A stretch of DNA of 64,000 nt, taken from positions 2,444,001 through 2,508,000 of the forward strand of contig CM065386.1 in the NCBI GenBank assembly GCA_033060915.1, in the 5' to 3' direction. This DNA comes from Euryodendron excelsum. Lineage: Eukaryota; Streptophyta; Magnoliopsida; Ericales; Pentaphylacaceae. Shown here piece by piece: positions 1 to 12,893 of the stretch. Made by a program: the position numbers and the translations under genes. The number at the start of each line of letters is the position of its first letter. Positions within the stretch are counted from its first letter, which is position 1. The notes under the pieces are model-generated. The model saw only the letters and a list, made by a program, of their open reading frames with translations. It did not search any database and was not told the DNA's origin.

Positions 1-230
1 CAAACCAAGGAGGGGATGTTTTTCCAAAAAACCAAATAGCTTAATGGAAGTGAGATCTGTTTTTTAGATCACCCAAACAGCCCCTACCATAGAAAATGAA
101 CCCAGTTCTTCCCGCGGCACAAAGAAGATTATTTCCTTGTTTCATCGAATGATCTACTTTTTAGAAATTGATTTCATCTAAATGAAATGGCTGTCCCCTC
201 TGCCTCCAGAAATGGCATGAAGAACAAAAT

Positions 231-441
231 GGGTCATTTGATTTTTTTTTGGGTCTAGCCATCTGGTTTCTAGAAACCCATAAGGCTCCGACTAATCCGG
301 ATTTGAACCGGGTAGGACCACAAGGGTGGTAAAATTCTCCCTACCGAACACAACTGCATTCCTAAGCCTCGAACCTAAGACCTTAGTTAAACTACATCAG
401 CCCAGCTGATCTACGTGCTTGGTGGTGGGTCATTTGATTTT
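231..441 (-). mobile_element. tRNA-related SINE with 15-bp target duplications
   Basis: The same 15 bases, gggtcatttgatttt, stand at 231-245 and 427-441. Between them, read on the minus strand, is a body of about 180 bp. It has an A-box-like segment (about 392-406), a B-box-like GGTTCGAGGC (366-375), and a short A-run next to the left duplication (T-run on the plus strand, 241-250). This is the expected anatomy of a Pol III-transcribed retroposon inserted in minus orientation. The family name is not certain. It lies about 600 bp upstream of the TORNADO1-like start codon. Confidence 0.8.
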
Positions 442-1037
442 CATGAGGCATCAAATTGCAAATATGCCCTTACTTCATCTAAACTTTATTCTATTGTCAG
501 CATGACTAAGATCCCAGAAAAGAAGGTTAATTTGTCCAACACTCATTTGCCTTTTTCTTCTGCTTTATTGGATTCCCCATTCTTCGGTGTGAATAGAAGA
601 AAAAAAATATGAGAGAGAGAGAGTAGAAATTTTAACAACCTAAAAGTTCAAAAAAGTTAAACATAGGACCAAAAGAAAGAAACCCATTTCAATATTTACA
701 TCAATGAAGTTCACCTGTTCCCAGTAGGCACATAAGCAACATATTAGGTGAGAAAATCCTAGAAGAAGGCACCATGTATATATACATACATCTATATATA
801 TTGATGGACGGCACAAAGTATATTGAAAGAAAGTTCAAAGGTATAAACGGAATCAGTACTTAGCAAGCTGCAGGACAGCTAGAAAGAATGCCTTCAAAAA
901 GAAGTTGAGAATACAAATAGAAGAAGAAACTCAATGCCCTTTCCACCGAAAAATCATCTCTTATGATATAATCAAAGAACCTGTCAGGCTATCTTGATAT
1001 TTCACCTTGAAACTTTGTTGTAAAGGACAACATACCA
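442..1037. other. Upstream region and 5' leader of the TORNADO1-like gene
   Basis: No gene is supported here. The stretch is AT-rich, with a short GA run near 612-623 and TA-rich DNA around 778-802. The leader of the downstream gene must lie in its right part. No clear core promoter could be fixed. Confidence 0.4.
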
Positions 1038-4000
1038 ATGTCAAGCAGCCTGAACCTTAGAGATCTTCAATGGGTTCTGCAGGCAATCAAATCAGAAAGC
1101 CTCAACCTGCACAGCATCTCCTTCTACCTTTCTCAACCCACTTCAGGTTGTCACCAAGAAACAGAGAATTCCATGAACATAAACATTTCCAAAGACAGCC
1201 AACACTTCACTCAGCTCCTGACAGTTCTAGCAACAGCCAAAAACACCAACTCATCCCTGCGAAACTTGGAGTTTCACCAGGTTAAATGGGAGTTACAGCA
1301 AATACAAAATCTTGGGGTACTACTGGAGAATAACAATAACATCAAGCAAATTGTGTTTGGGAGAAACAGATTCAATACAGAATGTTTATCGGCTTTATCA
1401 GAAATGCTGAAGAGAAATGGAGTCATCAAAGAAATCATGTTCTCAGAATCAGGTATTCGGTCGGTTGGAGCCGGCCTCCTTGCTTCAGCTCTTAAGGTGA
1501 ATAATAGCTTGGAAGAGTTGCAAATATGGGAGGACTCAATTGGGTCGAAGGGAGCAGAGGAGCTCTCAAAGATGATTGAAGTGAATCCAACACTGAAGCT
1601 GTTGACAATCTTTGACTCAAATTCTATAACAGCAACCCCACTAATTTCTGCAGTTTTAGCAAGGAACAGAGCCATGGAAGTTCATGTTTGGAGTGGAGAA
1701 CATGGAGAAAAAAGTTCCAAGGTGGTTGAATTCGTACCTGAAAACAGCACGCTCCGAATATACCGGCTTGACATGGTGGGATCTTGCAGGGTTGCTTGTG
1801 CTCTTGGGCGGAATTCAACAGTGAAGTCACTCGACATGACTGGAGTCCGGCTGAAATCTCGGTGGGCCAGGGAGTTCCGATGGGTTTTGGAACAGAACCA
1901 GAGCCTGAAAGAGGTAAATCTATCGAAAACTTGCCTGAAAGACAAGGGAATTGTGTATGTTGCAGCTGGACTCTTCAAGAATCAGAGCCTGGAAAGTTTA
2001 TACCTCGATGGAAACTGGTTCAGTGGAATTGGCTTAGAACATTTACTCTGCCCCTTGAGCAGGTTCTCCACCCTGCAAATCCAAGCAAACATAACACTAA
2101 AGTCAGTAACTTTTGGAGGGAGAAGAACTAAGATAGGAAGGGATGGTCTTGCAGCCATCTTACAAATGCTGACAACCAACCAAAGCGTGACACTTTTGGG
2201 GATATATGATGATGAAAGTTTAAGGCCAGAAGAGATTATCAAAATCTTCAGGAGCTTGGAGAGGAATGCCACGTTAAGGTGTTTGTCTTTACAAGGCTGC
2301 AAAGGAGTGAATGGTGAGTTGGTGCTGCAGGCCATAATGGAGACATTACAGGTCAATCCTTGGCTTGAGGACCTTGATCTCGCAAGAACGCCACTGCAGA
2401 ACTCAGGGAAGACAGAAGGAATATATCAGAAATTGGGTCAGAATGGGAGGACAGAGCCAGAAACAGATCTGCTCAAGGACATGCCAATGGTGATACCCAA
2501 AAGCTGCCGAGTCTTCTTCTGCGGGCAAGAACATGCTGGTAAGTTTGTTGATTCATCAACCTAAGATCTAAATTGATAGAGAAACCGATATGAACTCATC
2601 TGTCTTTTCGTATCATGTGCAGGTAAGACTACATTATGCAATTCCATATCCCAGAACTTCTCTTCTTCAAAGCTACCCTACATGGATCAAGTAAGAACTC
2701 TAGTGAACCCAGTTGAGCAGGCTGTTAGAACAGTAGGAATGAAAATAAAAACTTTCAAAGATGAAGACACAAAGATTTCAATATGGAACCTTGCTGGCCA
2801 GCATGAGTTTTATTCCCTCCATGATCTCATGTTCCCGGGGCACGGAAGTGCATCATTTTTCCTGATCATATCCAGTCTGTTCAGAAAACCCAACAACAGA
2901 GAGCCTAAGTCCCCTGCTGAGATAGAAGAAGACCTCCAATATTGGCTTAGGTTCATAGTTTCCAATTCAAGAAAAGCAGTCCAACAATGCATGCTACCAA
3001 ATGTAACTGTAGTGCTCACTCACTATGACAAAATCACTCAACCATCACAGAACTTGCAGGCTACTGTAGATTCAATTCAGAGATTAAGAGATAAATTCCA
3101 GGGCTTTGTTGAGTTCTACCCAACAGTATTTACTGTTGATGCAAGATCATCAGCATCAACAAGTAAACTCACCCACCACCTTCGAAAGACAAGCAAGACA
3201 GTTCTCCAAAGAGTCCCTAGAGTGTATGAGATTTGTAATGATCTTATACAAATTCTATCAGATTGGAGATCAGAAAACTACAACAAGCCAGCAATGAGGT
3301 GGAATGAGTTTGGTGAGCTGTGCCAGGTTAGAGTTCCATCTCTAAGAATCCGCTCTAGACATGATAACAAGGAGAAGGTGGAGATGAGGAGGAGGGCTAT
3401 TGCTAATTGCCTTCATCATATAGGCGAGGTGATATATTTCGATGAACTTGGGTTTCTAATCTTAGATTCTGAGTGGTTTTGTGGTGAAGTGCTTGGTCAA
3501 CTAATAAGATTAGATGTTCGAAAGCAAAGCTCAACAGAAAATAATGGCTTTATGAGCCGAAAAGAATTAGAGAAGATTCTTAAAGGAAGTATGCAGAGCC
3601 AGATTCCTGGGATGGGTTCAAAGGTTTTTGAGAACTTGGACGCGAGTGACCTTGTGAGGATGATGCTGAAACTGGAACTGTGTTATGAACAAGATCGTTC
3701 AGATCCAAATTCACTGCTATTGATCCCCTCCATTCTTGAAGAAGGCAGGGGGAGGCCACAGATATGGCAGTTAAGCATGCCTAACTGTGTCTACGCAGGG
3801 CGACATCTAGAGTGTCATGATTCAAGCCACATGTTTCTCACACCAGGCTTCTTTCCCCAGTTACAGGCAAGAGATTTTCTTTCTTACTTCTCTTTTCCTC
3901 GTTTGTTTGTTGTGCTTCTCTTTCTTGTTTTAGAAATTGATTGTACAGCTAAGAGGAGAAAAAAGCTTCACTAAGAGAGTATGAAGCTATGAACATAAAT

Positions 4001-5976
4001 TAATAATCAAAGGAAATTTGCTAGGGATCTAGTAAATCATCATCGTAGATTGAGGAGATAATTACCATAACAAGTTAAAAAAAATCTTTAATGGTCTTAA
4101 AATAATGAGAATACAATATCAGTTGGAATTTTGATACCCTGAAAGATAAAATACTCTCCTTAAATCAATCTACTCCTCTGCTTTATCTCTCTGTCCTTTG
4201 CACCTATGTATGGTTTTTCTATCATATGGCTCTTCAGATTAGGTTAAATGTTTCACAGTAGACATGAATCATGTCCTTTCCATCAGACTTGTTACTAGAC
4301 CTCCTAATGTTATGTTTGAAACCCCGGATTCATCAAGGGAAAAGAAAGCAAAAGGGAAAAAAAGAGGGAAAAGAGAAGAAGATGGGGGATTCTAATTCTT
4401 ACTTGTTTTCTTTTTGTATTATTTTATCCTCCACTTTTTCTAACAAACAAATATACAATTTAATTTCATATCCTTTCTCTAACTAAATCTTTGATCCAAA
4501 CACACCATAAAAGTTACAAGTTTGGAAGAGAAACAACTTTGCAATCATCTTTGAGTTGTGACCAAAGTTCATTTATTTGCAAACCAGGTGCATCTCCACA
4601 ATAGAATCATAGGGTTAAAGAACCAACATGGGGCAACTTACAGTCTTGAGAAGTACCTCATCTCAATCAATATCAATGGCATCCATGTCAGAGTAGAGCT
4701 TGGGGGGCAGTTGGGTTACTACATCGACGTCCTTGCATGCTCCACCCATAACTTGACAGAAACCCTTAGACTCTTCCACCAGCTCATAATACCCACAATA
4801 CAGAGCCTCTGCCATGGCATCACACTGACTGAAAACATTCTACGGCCAGATTGTGTCAGAAATCTAACACCCCCTAGATACAGAAAAACCCAATTTGTGC
4901 CTCTGCAACAACTAAAAGAGGCACTACTTTCAGTTCCTGCAGACAGCATGTATGATTATCAGCACACATGGGGTTCAGTTTCAGACACTGGCAAACCTAT
5001 TTTGGGAGCTGGATTTGATCTTGCCAGAGACCTCCTATCAGATGATGACTTCCGGGAAGTACTGCATCGAAGGTATCATGACTTATACAACCTTGCTGTG
5101 GAATTGCAAGTCCCTCCAGAAAACAACTCAGATGAACCGGATCATGCTCAATCTACTGGTGAAGAAAAAGTTGAACCAACATTTGGAGGAATTGCCAAGG
5201 GGGTTGAAGCAGTTTTGCAGAGACTGAAGATCATAGAACAAGAGATCAGAGATTTGAAGCAGGAGATTCAAGGGCTGAGATATTATGAACACAGACTTCT
5301 AATTGAGCTTCATCGCAAAGTGAACTACCTTGTCAACTACAATGTCCAGCTGGAAGAGAGAAAAGTCCCTAACATGTTCTATTTTGTCAGAACAGAGAAC
5401 TACTCCAGGAGATTGATCACCAACATGATTTCTGGCATGAATGCTGTCCGGCTGCACATGTTATGTGAATTCCGGCAAGAAATGCATGTGGTTGAAGATC
5501 AGTTGGGCTGTGAACTGATGCAAGTTGACAACGTGGCGGTGAAGAGTTTGGCTCCATACATGAAGAAGTTCATGACACTATTAACATTTGCTCTCAAGAT
5601 AGGAGCTCATTTAGCAGCTGGAATGGGACAAATGATACCAGATTTGGGCAAGGAAGTTGCACATCTGGCAGACTCTTCACTTCTGTATGGGGCAGCAGGT
5701 GCAGTTGCAGCTGGGGCTGTTGGGGCTGCTGCTGCTGGACAGGTAGAGGGAAGCAGAAACAGAAGCAGGGGCTCGAGAGACATTCAGCAAGAGCAAAGAA
5801 CAGCACAGCAATGGGTCATTGATTTTTTAAGGGATCAGAGGTGTTCAACTGGAAGAGAAATTGCAGAGAAGTTTGGATTATGGAGAGTGAGGTATACGGA
5901 CAGTGGCCAGATTGCCTGGATTTGTAGAAGGCACATGTACACAAGAGCAAACGAAGTTATGGAAGTACCAATCTGA
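1038..5976 (+). CDS. TRN1: TORNADO1-like LRR protein with Roc-like GTPase segment
   Basis: Three exons: 1038-2538, 2623-3866 and 4588-5976, giving 1377 aa, close to Arabidopsis TORNADO1/LOPPED1 (about 1380 aa). The first ~450 residues are ribonuclease-inhibitor-like leucine-rich repeats (recurring NxSLExLxL patterns). A P-loop GQEHAGKT at about 496-503 is split by intron 1. Next come a switch-II-like NLAGQHEF and a THYDK motif resembling G4, so this is a Roc-COR-like arrangement. The C-terminal part has a predicted coiled coil (about 1125-1165) and an Ala/Gly-rich stretch (about 1285-1305). In Arabidopsis TRN1 acts with the tetraspanin TRN2 in leaf symmetry, venation and root patterning; that role is inferred for this gene. 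Intron 1 is GT-AG; intron 2 (3867-4587) has a GC donor (CAG|GCAAGA). The gene is convergent with the C2 gene. Family call is firm. Confidence 0.93.
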
Positions 5977-6704
5977 ATTTGTGTTAGTATTTTATGGGCA
6001 GGGGAAGTGTTTTTCCTTTTCCTTCTTGTTTTGTGGGTTGAGGGTGAGAGGGGGTGCATTCAACCACATCATTCGCATTTTAGGAATGCCTGTTGAAATT
6101 AAGGTTTACAAACCTTGTTCTTTTTCTTTTTCCTTTCCGTTAAGATTATATTTTGCTACTACAATACCAGATCTCATCAACCATGATTTCCATTTCATCA
6201 ACAATCAATCGAATTTTTCCGGAGATCGTAAAGATGCAACAAATTTACACCATCAGACACGACCAAGCGTGGAACTGTAGGAAGCAGATGGAGAAAGCAG
6301 GAAGATCTTGAAGCCTCTCAAGATGGACAAAACCAAAATCATGGAACTTTTTGCCCAGAACCGTGTATGCAGGACCCTATTATCAGCCGTGGAATATTTG
6401 CAAATTAGCCTATTCTTTGTGTAAGAGACTTGATTACACAATCACACCCAAAAGGACAAAATTAAGTAATCTATAAGTACGACAAAAGCAGATAAACAAA
6501 AAAGGAGTAATTTCATATATACTAAGAGCAAATGTGATAGAACAAAGCTTGTAATGCGTACAACGGTACAAGTCATGATTTTCCAACATCTAAACATCCC
6601 AACATACATAAGATAGTACAACATACATAGGGCATTACCATTAGTCCTGATTCTAATTTCTAAAGTCACCTGTGTTTCCTCTTCTGACCAGTGGAAACCA
6701 GAGC
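5977..6704. other. Intergenic, between convergent 3' ends
   Basis: This spacer holds the 3' untranslated regions of the TORNADO1-like (+) and C2-domain (-) genes. I see no further gene, RNA or repeat that can be supported. Confidence 0.5.
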
Positions 6705-8015
6705 TCAGAAGAAAGCCCTACTCCCATAGAACACTCGGGAGCCAGTGTCCTTGGATGCCTGTAGTTTTTTATCAGAACTTGAATTTTCAGAACTGGTTGG
6801 TCCACTCTCAATGTCCATTGGAAGCTTCATCTTAGCCAATGACTCAGTAAATTGCTGCATGCTTTTCATGTACATGTCCACAATATCCTGTTGCACCACC
6901 TTCTGCTCTGGTTCCATGTTAACAGTAACAACAGGCTTTGCAAATGTATTAACAGGCATCCCACCTGAGGCGTTACTTTCAGCATCTCCAATGTCTTCCC
7001 TTTTCTCTTTCAGATTTTCCTTTAGAGGAGAAACTGATTCTTGATTTGGAGATTTCGAAGCTCCAGCAGTATCATCGGACTCAGAACTTGCAGGAAGCGA
7101 AGCAGATGAAGACCCATTGGTTGACACGCTGCTGGGGGGTGAATCACGCTTTGGAAGCTGGATTGACTCAACAGTGCCAGTTGAGAAGCTTTCAACAACA
7201 TGTACACCAATTTCTGAACTAAGTTGATTTTCAGTATCTGAAGAGACAAAGCTCTCAGTACTCTGGGAGTCCATGTTGGTGCATGGGAGTCCAAAATACT
7301 CCGAAACCATCAGATGATTCTCGTTCACAATATTTGGATCTGGGAACTCAATCTTGTCAAACTCACTGTGATGTGACTCAGTTACTTCCAAGTCCTCCAC
7401 AACTGTGTTTTCAGTCACAGAAGCAGACTGTGAAGGAAGCACCAACACTTCTGGTGAAGCTCCGCTGTAAGAGAGAGACAACTGAACAAACCCGGCTAGG
7501 GAATGGAAGAGATCAGTTGAGGAGAGAGAGAATTCTTTTTCCAATTTCCCATTCTTGATGAGGACCTCAGACAAAGGCACCAAAGCAAATCCTAGCAACT
7601 GGTCCTCAAGATAATTCCTCACCCTGCTCAGCATCCATATCTCACATTTGAGGGATGAATCTATTGTCCGAACATTGAGTCGGAGTTTCTCATTGAAGAC
7701 TGGATTCTTCCCACCACCATTAATGGTTTGAGTGGAGACTGCATTTTCAGGATCGCTGGTAAGGCAAATCTTAGCATAAACATCTTGCTTTTGGTATATG
7801 CAGATGTTATGGATGTCCCTAGCCTGGTGTATGTAAACCTCAAGAGCACCAATGACGCCATCAAAGTTACACCCCGCAGCTTTCCTGCTTTGAACCTCAA
7901 ATTCCCTGGACAAGCAACCAGGATTCCGAGTGAAAGGATCAGCCTTCTGCTTCTCAGTCTCAGCAAAAACAGAGGAGCCCTTGAACGGTGACACGACAGA
8001 TTGAGGGGAATCCAT
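6705..8015 (-). CDS. C2-domain (CaLB-type) protein
   Basis: Single coding exon of 436 aa. The start is the ATG at 8015, in a good context (ggtaccATGG). A C2 domain spans about residues 53-185: it begins GALEVYIHQARDI, contains DVYAKICL and KNPVFNEKLRL, and ends FVQLSLSYSG. This fold usually binds phospholipid, often with Ca2+. The rest is Ser/Asp/Glu-rich and probably disordered, apart from a conserved-looking helix near the C terminus (MYMKSMQQFTESLAKMKLP). It resembles plant 'calcium-dependent lipid-binding' proteins such as the one next to TRN1 in Arabidopsis (At5g55530, from memory). There is no signal peptide or membrane segment, so it is probably cytosolic and peripheral to membranes. 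An acceptor (TTTTCAG) just before the leader, at about 8037, implies an intron in the 5' UTR. The exact lipid target is unknown. Confidence 0.88.
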   Translation of the reverse strand: MDSPQSVVSPFKGSSVFAETEKQKADPFTRNPGCLSREFEVQSRKAAGCNFDGVIGALEVYIHQARDIHNICIYQKQDVYAKICLTSDPENAVSTQTINGGGKNPVFNEKLRLNVRTIDSSLKCEIWMLSRVRNYLEDQLLGFALVPLSEVLIKNGKLEKEFSLSSTDLFHSLAGFVQLSLSYSGASPEVLVLPSQSASVTENTVVEDLEVTESHHSEFDKIEFPDPNIVNENHLMVSEYFGLPCTNMDSQSTESFVSSDTENQLSSEIGVHVVESFSTGTVESIQLPKRDSPPSSVSTNGSSSASLPASSESDDTAGASKSPNQESVSPLKENLKEKREDIGDAESNASGGMPVNTFAKPVVTVNMEPEQKVVQQDIVDMYMKSMQQFTESLAKMKLPMDIESGPTSSENSSSDKKLQASKDTGSRVFYGSRAFF

Positions 8016-9200
8016 GGTACCAACCAGAAATTAAGCCTGAAAACAAAAATAATAATAACAATTGGAATGAGGAATCAAGTTACTTCAAAATTTCAAATCA
8101 AAGCCCCAGAGCCTGAAGCCAACAACAAAAACAAAACCAATCAGCAAATCAAAATCGTACAATACAACTAAAAAACTCCAACACTCTTGGTAAAATCCTT
8201 ATGCTCAAGTCTAGAATTCCATGCCATATTGTGAACTTCTATATTTCTTAGAGCTCAAAATCTGATATCTTGGAAGTTAAAACTTCAAACAAAGTCAAAG
8301 CAACTTAGAAGCTCTTTCAATCCAATTAAATCCTAAGAGCAATATGAACAAAATTGATGCCAAATTTAGAATGCTACAGTTCTCGGAACTCAAAACTCTC
8401 AACACAAGTAACAAGTTATAAACCCGCAAATTCTAAACCTAGAATTACCTGGAATAAAGACAAAATTTTCAAAACCCAGAAGCCAAAATTGTGGATTTAT
8501 GATTCTCAAATACAGCACAAGAACCAACCACGAATCCAAAATTACCTTTGCTTCAGCTGTATATATAAAATTTAAAAATCATAAAATAAATTCCTGAAAG
8601 GAGAGCCCGTCAGCTGAACTACCCCAAATCCTAGAAACAAGCAAAACCCACTAGCCAAAAGCAAGCCTGAGCTACACCAAATTCTCAGGTAGGCAAAAAC
8701 TAAAATAGGCAAAATTCACAAACAGTTGCATCAAGATATCAACAGATTCCGATAAAGCTACCAACTTTTACTCAGGAAAACACTACCCCCACTAGAATCC
8801 AAGGGGAAAGAAACAGGGGAAAGAAAGCGAAACAGTAACTCAGATCTCACGGATTTCCAAAACTAACTAGATTAATCTTGAAATCTCCCCAAAAAAAAAA
8901 GGCACATCAAATGAACAGATAACTTAAAGCACAAAAGATAAAGAGAAAGTGATTAAAGTAGTGATATGGGTCAGTTTCGTTCTTGCCTCTGGGTCCAAAG
9001 TCAAACCGACTGCTGTGTAATCTGTAGCTCTAATCCAAGATCGGTCGACGACCCAGTTCGTGAATCGAGGCGTTTATTTTGGAAAATACGCTCGCATTAA
9101 AACAAAAACGAAATTACAATCGAATCAGGCGTTTTCGAAGAACCACTGGTGAACTGCACGTATACGGAAGAATATAAAGAATAAAAATCTATGAAATTTC
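8016..9200 (-). promoter_or_regulatory. 5' UTR, probable leader intron and promoter of the C2 gene
   Basis: On the minus strand a polypyrimidine tract and TTTTCAG end at about 8037, 21 bases before the ATG, which suggests a leader intron. Several donors are possible between about 8450 and 8990, and I could not choose among them. The region has no coding signal. Transcription probably starts near 9000-9170. Confidence 0.45.
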
Positions 9201-9316
9201 ATAGGTTTTGATTCTTTTGAAGCTTGTCGGAACCCTTAGTATTTGTTTATTTTGTGTGTATATATAGGATATTTTTAACGTTCTGATTTGATTTTCCATT
9301 TCTGTATAGATTTTCT

Positions 9317-10070
9317 AAAGGTAAATTACACTAACATCCCTTAAATTTCTAGTAATTATAGAGACACTCCCTCATATTTTTTGACTATTGCAACTCCCCA
9401 CTTTAAATGACAATAGATATTTGGGACACTAACTTATAAATTATAAGTTATTTTTAAAAAATTAATTTTAAAAATAATTTTTTTTAAACATGATTAGAAA
9501 TAAGTAACTTTTTTAAATTACTTATTCAAACACAATTTAAAAAAATTATAAGTATAAATCTTAAGTTATTAAGTAAATTACATTTAAACACTCTCAATAT
9601 GCAGAAATCCCCTCCCATTAGCTACTTATTTAAATGTTTTTTACTAGATGAAAAATGCTGAGATCAACAATTTAAAATTTTAATATGACAATTTCTCCTT
9701 AAGTGCACTTTGAAAATGGTATTGGAAATCACACCCAACCAAACCAACCATTATCAATTTTATTACATTGCCTATGCATTTGGCATACTAGAACAGACTC
9801 ACTTTTGACGATTGTAGTTGGTTTGGTTAGTTGGTGACGGACAGTGACAACACTAGCAATTTTAAGTAAAGGCAAAGACGAAGTGAGATGACTGGCCAAA
9901 AATGACCGAGTCACGCATTGCAATATGGATAATATATAAAGTGAAAAACGTGAATCGATCATTTTTGCCAACAGATGTTAACTTGTCATTAATAAGGGAC
10001 GTTTCTATAATTTTAGAAAATTGAGAGAACACTTGGGTATTTTCTGATTTTTAATTGTTATCCAGAGGAT
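9317..10070. repeat. Fold-back repeat (candidate MITE)
   Basis: The left part (about 9325-9400, 'cccttaaatttctagtaatt' and what follows) and the reverse complement of the right part (about 9995-10060) are similar over about 70 bp. Both read roughly as: cccT, AAttttCTAaaATTATAGAaACnnCCCT. This suggests a non-autonomous element with long degenerate inverted ends. No target duplication was found, so the borders are approximate. Confidence 0.4.
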
Positions 10071-10255
10071 GGGTTTTGCTACCGACATGTCAAACACCGA
10101 CGCAAGTGATGACCAAAAGCGGACCAATCGGAGGGTTATTGAGTGCGGAATGGTTGGATGTCTACTTTTTGATAAAGTAGTCCTTAGATTTATGGTAATT
10201 TTTCAAAATCGCCCCAATCATTTAAATATAAACCTTGCTCAGTAAAAAAGTTTTA

Positions 10256-10518
10256 GAGTCCATTTGATAATACTGTCAATTTTTCTTTTTTGTTGTGTAT
10301 TTTTTTTGTGTATTTTTTGTGGTTTGATGATAGGTCTTTATAGATTATCGTTGTACCAATAGTACTAGACCAATGTTTTGGTAAGAGAGAATGCACTCAT
10401 TTTAGTGTTTTTAGTTTTTTTTTTCAAATTTTATAAAAAACTAAAAAAAAAATTAAACAAACAATGTTTTTTGTTTTTTTTTGAAAAACAAAAATAATAA
10501 ACGTTACCAAACGAGGCC
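10256..10518. mobile_element. Tourist/Harbinger-like MITE, TTA target duplication
   Basis: The ends are imperfect inverted repeats: GAGTCCATTTGATAA on the left and, on the opposite strand from the right end, GGCCTCGTTTGGTAA. They are flanked by TTA on both sides (10253-10255 and 10519-10521). The 263-bp AT-rich interior has no coding capacity. It shares its interior with the copies at about 15191, 28109 and 29947. The three-base TTA duplication is typical of PIF/Harbinger-derived elements. Confidence 0.65.
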
Positions 10519-10521
10519 TTA

Positions 10522-12893
10522 GTTTTTCTTAGAATAATGCATAAGAGTTTTGTAATATAGAAAGCAACTTATTTAAGTACTATTTACTTGGCCCTTTACC
10601 CTTCAACAATAGTGGATAATAGTTACAAATTTCATTTTTTAATAATTTTTTTTATGGTTATTTGTCTATTATTTCATTTTAGGATGTCTCAAAATGGTTA
10701 TCCATTTCAAATAGTTAAAATTATAAAAATATTGCCTCGTTTAAATGAAATTTAAAAACTAATACTATATTAATTGAATGAGAACACATTTAATGTCTTA
10801 AAAACATAGATTTTTCATGAGAAAAATAAAAAAGAGTCCGCGGGCATAATTGAGATTAGAACTGTAAACGAGTTGAATCAAGTCAATTAGTGAGTTTTTC
10901 AAATTTTTCAAAATTACCATTTAAAAAATGCGTTCAATTTTTTTTTATATTTCAAGCTGATCCCAAAAGATAATAAATCAAGAGTTATATTTCTTTGTCT
11001 AAGCCATGTTTGTTTACTTTTCCACAATCGTATATGGCTGATGATTCCATTTTTGGCAGGACTGAGTCCATAAAGGAGAGCCTCTGAATGATACAAAGAA
11101 CAAATGACTTTGGATGAAATTTCCATAATTCCATCATTCCATATACTATTAGGTAGATCAGCCTCCACTTCTTGAGTTTAAATGTTTATCCTTTTTCATG
11201 CCTTTCAACTGAAAATGTATTACTGTTAATCAAAGATATATAATTAGTGGGTTTCACCATAAATGAGCTATAAACAACTTATATAATCAATAAAAGAAAA
11301 GGGAAAAACAAGGAGACATAGATACGTATAATACATGTATAGTGTTGCTGGTATCTCAATAATGACTTTTCACTAAACAATTTCAAAAGAATAATTTTAA
11401 TCCAATCAAAGATAAAATAAGGTCTATATTGTAGAATTGCTAGTGCAGGATATGTAGGACAATTCTTACTTTAGTGGCAAATTCCTCCACTAAGTAAGAA
11501 AAAAAGGACAACACAATCTTTTCCTTTGAGGCCCCTTTATACTCTCCCCCCAAGGGCATGAGCTGTATTATTCAAACTAAAGGCCAATTTCAAAAGCCAA
11601 ACAAACAGAAGAAATCAAAGGGTGATCATGGTGGGGTCACTTCCTCTTTAAATTCAATGGACTTGGAAGGGTCATTGTATAATGACCCTTAGCTATCCCT
11701 TTGAAATTGGACAATCATCCAAACTAGACTTTTGGGGAAGATGGCCTAGTGGGGTTTTCTCACAAGGTGTACTTTCCCTTTTCTCAAGGTGACACTTGTA
11801 TAAAAAAAGTTATATTTTGCTTATGCCTTTGTTGCCTTTTGCTTGCAAGGCCCCTTTAATTTTCACATGGATGTGGCTCCAAGAATTTAAATTAATTAGT
11901 GTGTGTAAGCATGTAATCACAAAGGGCAAATAAAATCATGTTTTGTTCAACTAATCCCACTAGTAATTAAACAGTCCACAAAGCTATGGAGTGGTTATTT
12001 GAAATTTAAAAGGAAGATGATCCATCTTTGAAGCTGCTTATTGAGAATTAATTCCAACATTAGAGTTCATAAAATTTGAATTCTCATTTTCATTTTGCAT
12101 AAGGGGCCATTAGGGTATATATTGGCTAAAAAAAAAAAACAGCGATGACCACGACAACAATAACTTGTTTCAATTATAAGGAAAAAACATATGTGAATTT
12201 AGTGGCATCTAATGTTAATTTCTGTTATTTTTTAAACTCTGCAATGGCAAGACTCAAGAGTTTTGTACACTAAATTATTTAGTGGTGATGAGATTTGCAT
12301 TGTCATATTGGAATCGAGAAGAACATTGTCCTACTTAGTTTTTTCCTTTTTCTGGTGTCAATTAATATTAGTCAACAAATCTTGACTCTTCTTCAAATTA
12401 AATTTAAAATTTTAATAAAATAAAAAAATTTATTTGACTATTGAAGCACACTTGGGCCTCGATATCACTATTAAGTGATTGTTTAAGTGATGCCTTTTGA
12501 CTTTTTAACACTCATACATCTCTTATAAAAAACTTACCCCAACCCACATTCCACAAAATACTACACATATAATTTAAGGTTAACAGTATAAGAGTTTAGT
12601 TTTGATACACTGACAATATAGAATATTTTTACATAAATAGAATATCAGAATACGACACGTATTTTTTAAAATTTAAGTACAACATCAACAAATGAGACTC
12701 GTGGACACATGTCGTATTCCGGTGCCCACTTTTGTAAAAAAATTATACACCGTTAGTGCATTAAAATTAAACTCATAGTGTAATTTAAAACAATCTCATA
12801 TTCATTTGCATTGCTTGTGAAACCCCTTATGATTAATAAACATATGTTTAACAAAACAAGAAAGGGTGTATAAGGTACTCAATCTTAACTAAA
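10522..12893. other. Gene-free AT-rich DNA
   Basis: Nothing coding is supported. One perfect 10-bp hairpin (AAGGGTCATT, loop gtat, AATGACCCTT) lies at 11667-11690. An 11-bp inverted pair CCAATTTCAAA / TTTGAAATTGG lies about 120 bases apart around it (about 11585 and 11702). Confidence 0.4.

Noticed and set aside
4271..4486. Open frame inside intron 2 of the TORNADO1-like gene
   Set aside because: Low-complexity Lys/Ser/Phe-rich translation in intronic DNA with no family resemblance.
10914..11168. 84-residue minus-strand frame in the gene-free block
   Set aside because: No domain, AT-rich composition like its surroundings, and no promoter or splice context.
11667..11690. 10-bp hairpin considered as a microRNA precursor
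   Set aside because: The stem is too short and I could not match it to a conserved plant microRNA family that I know.
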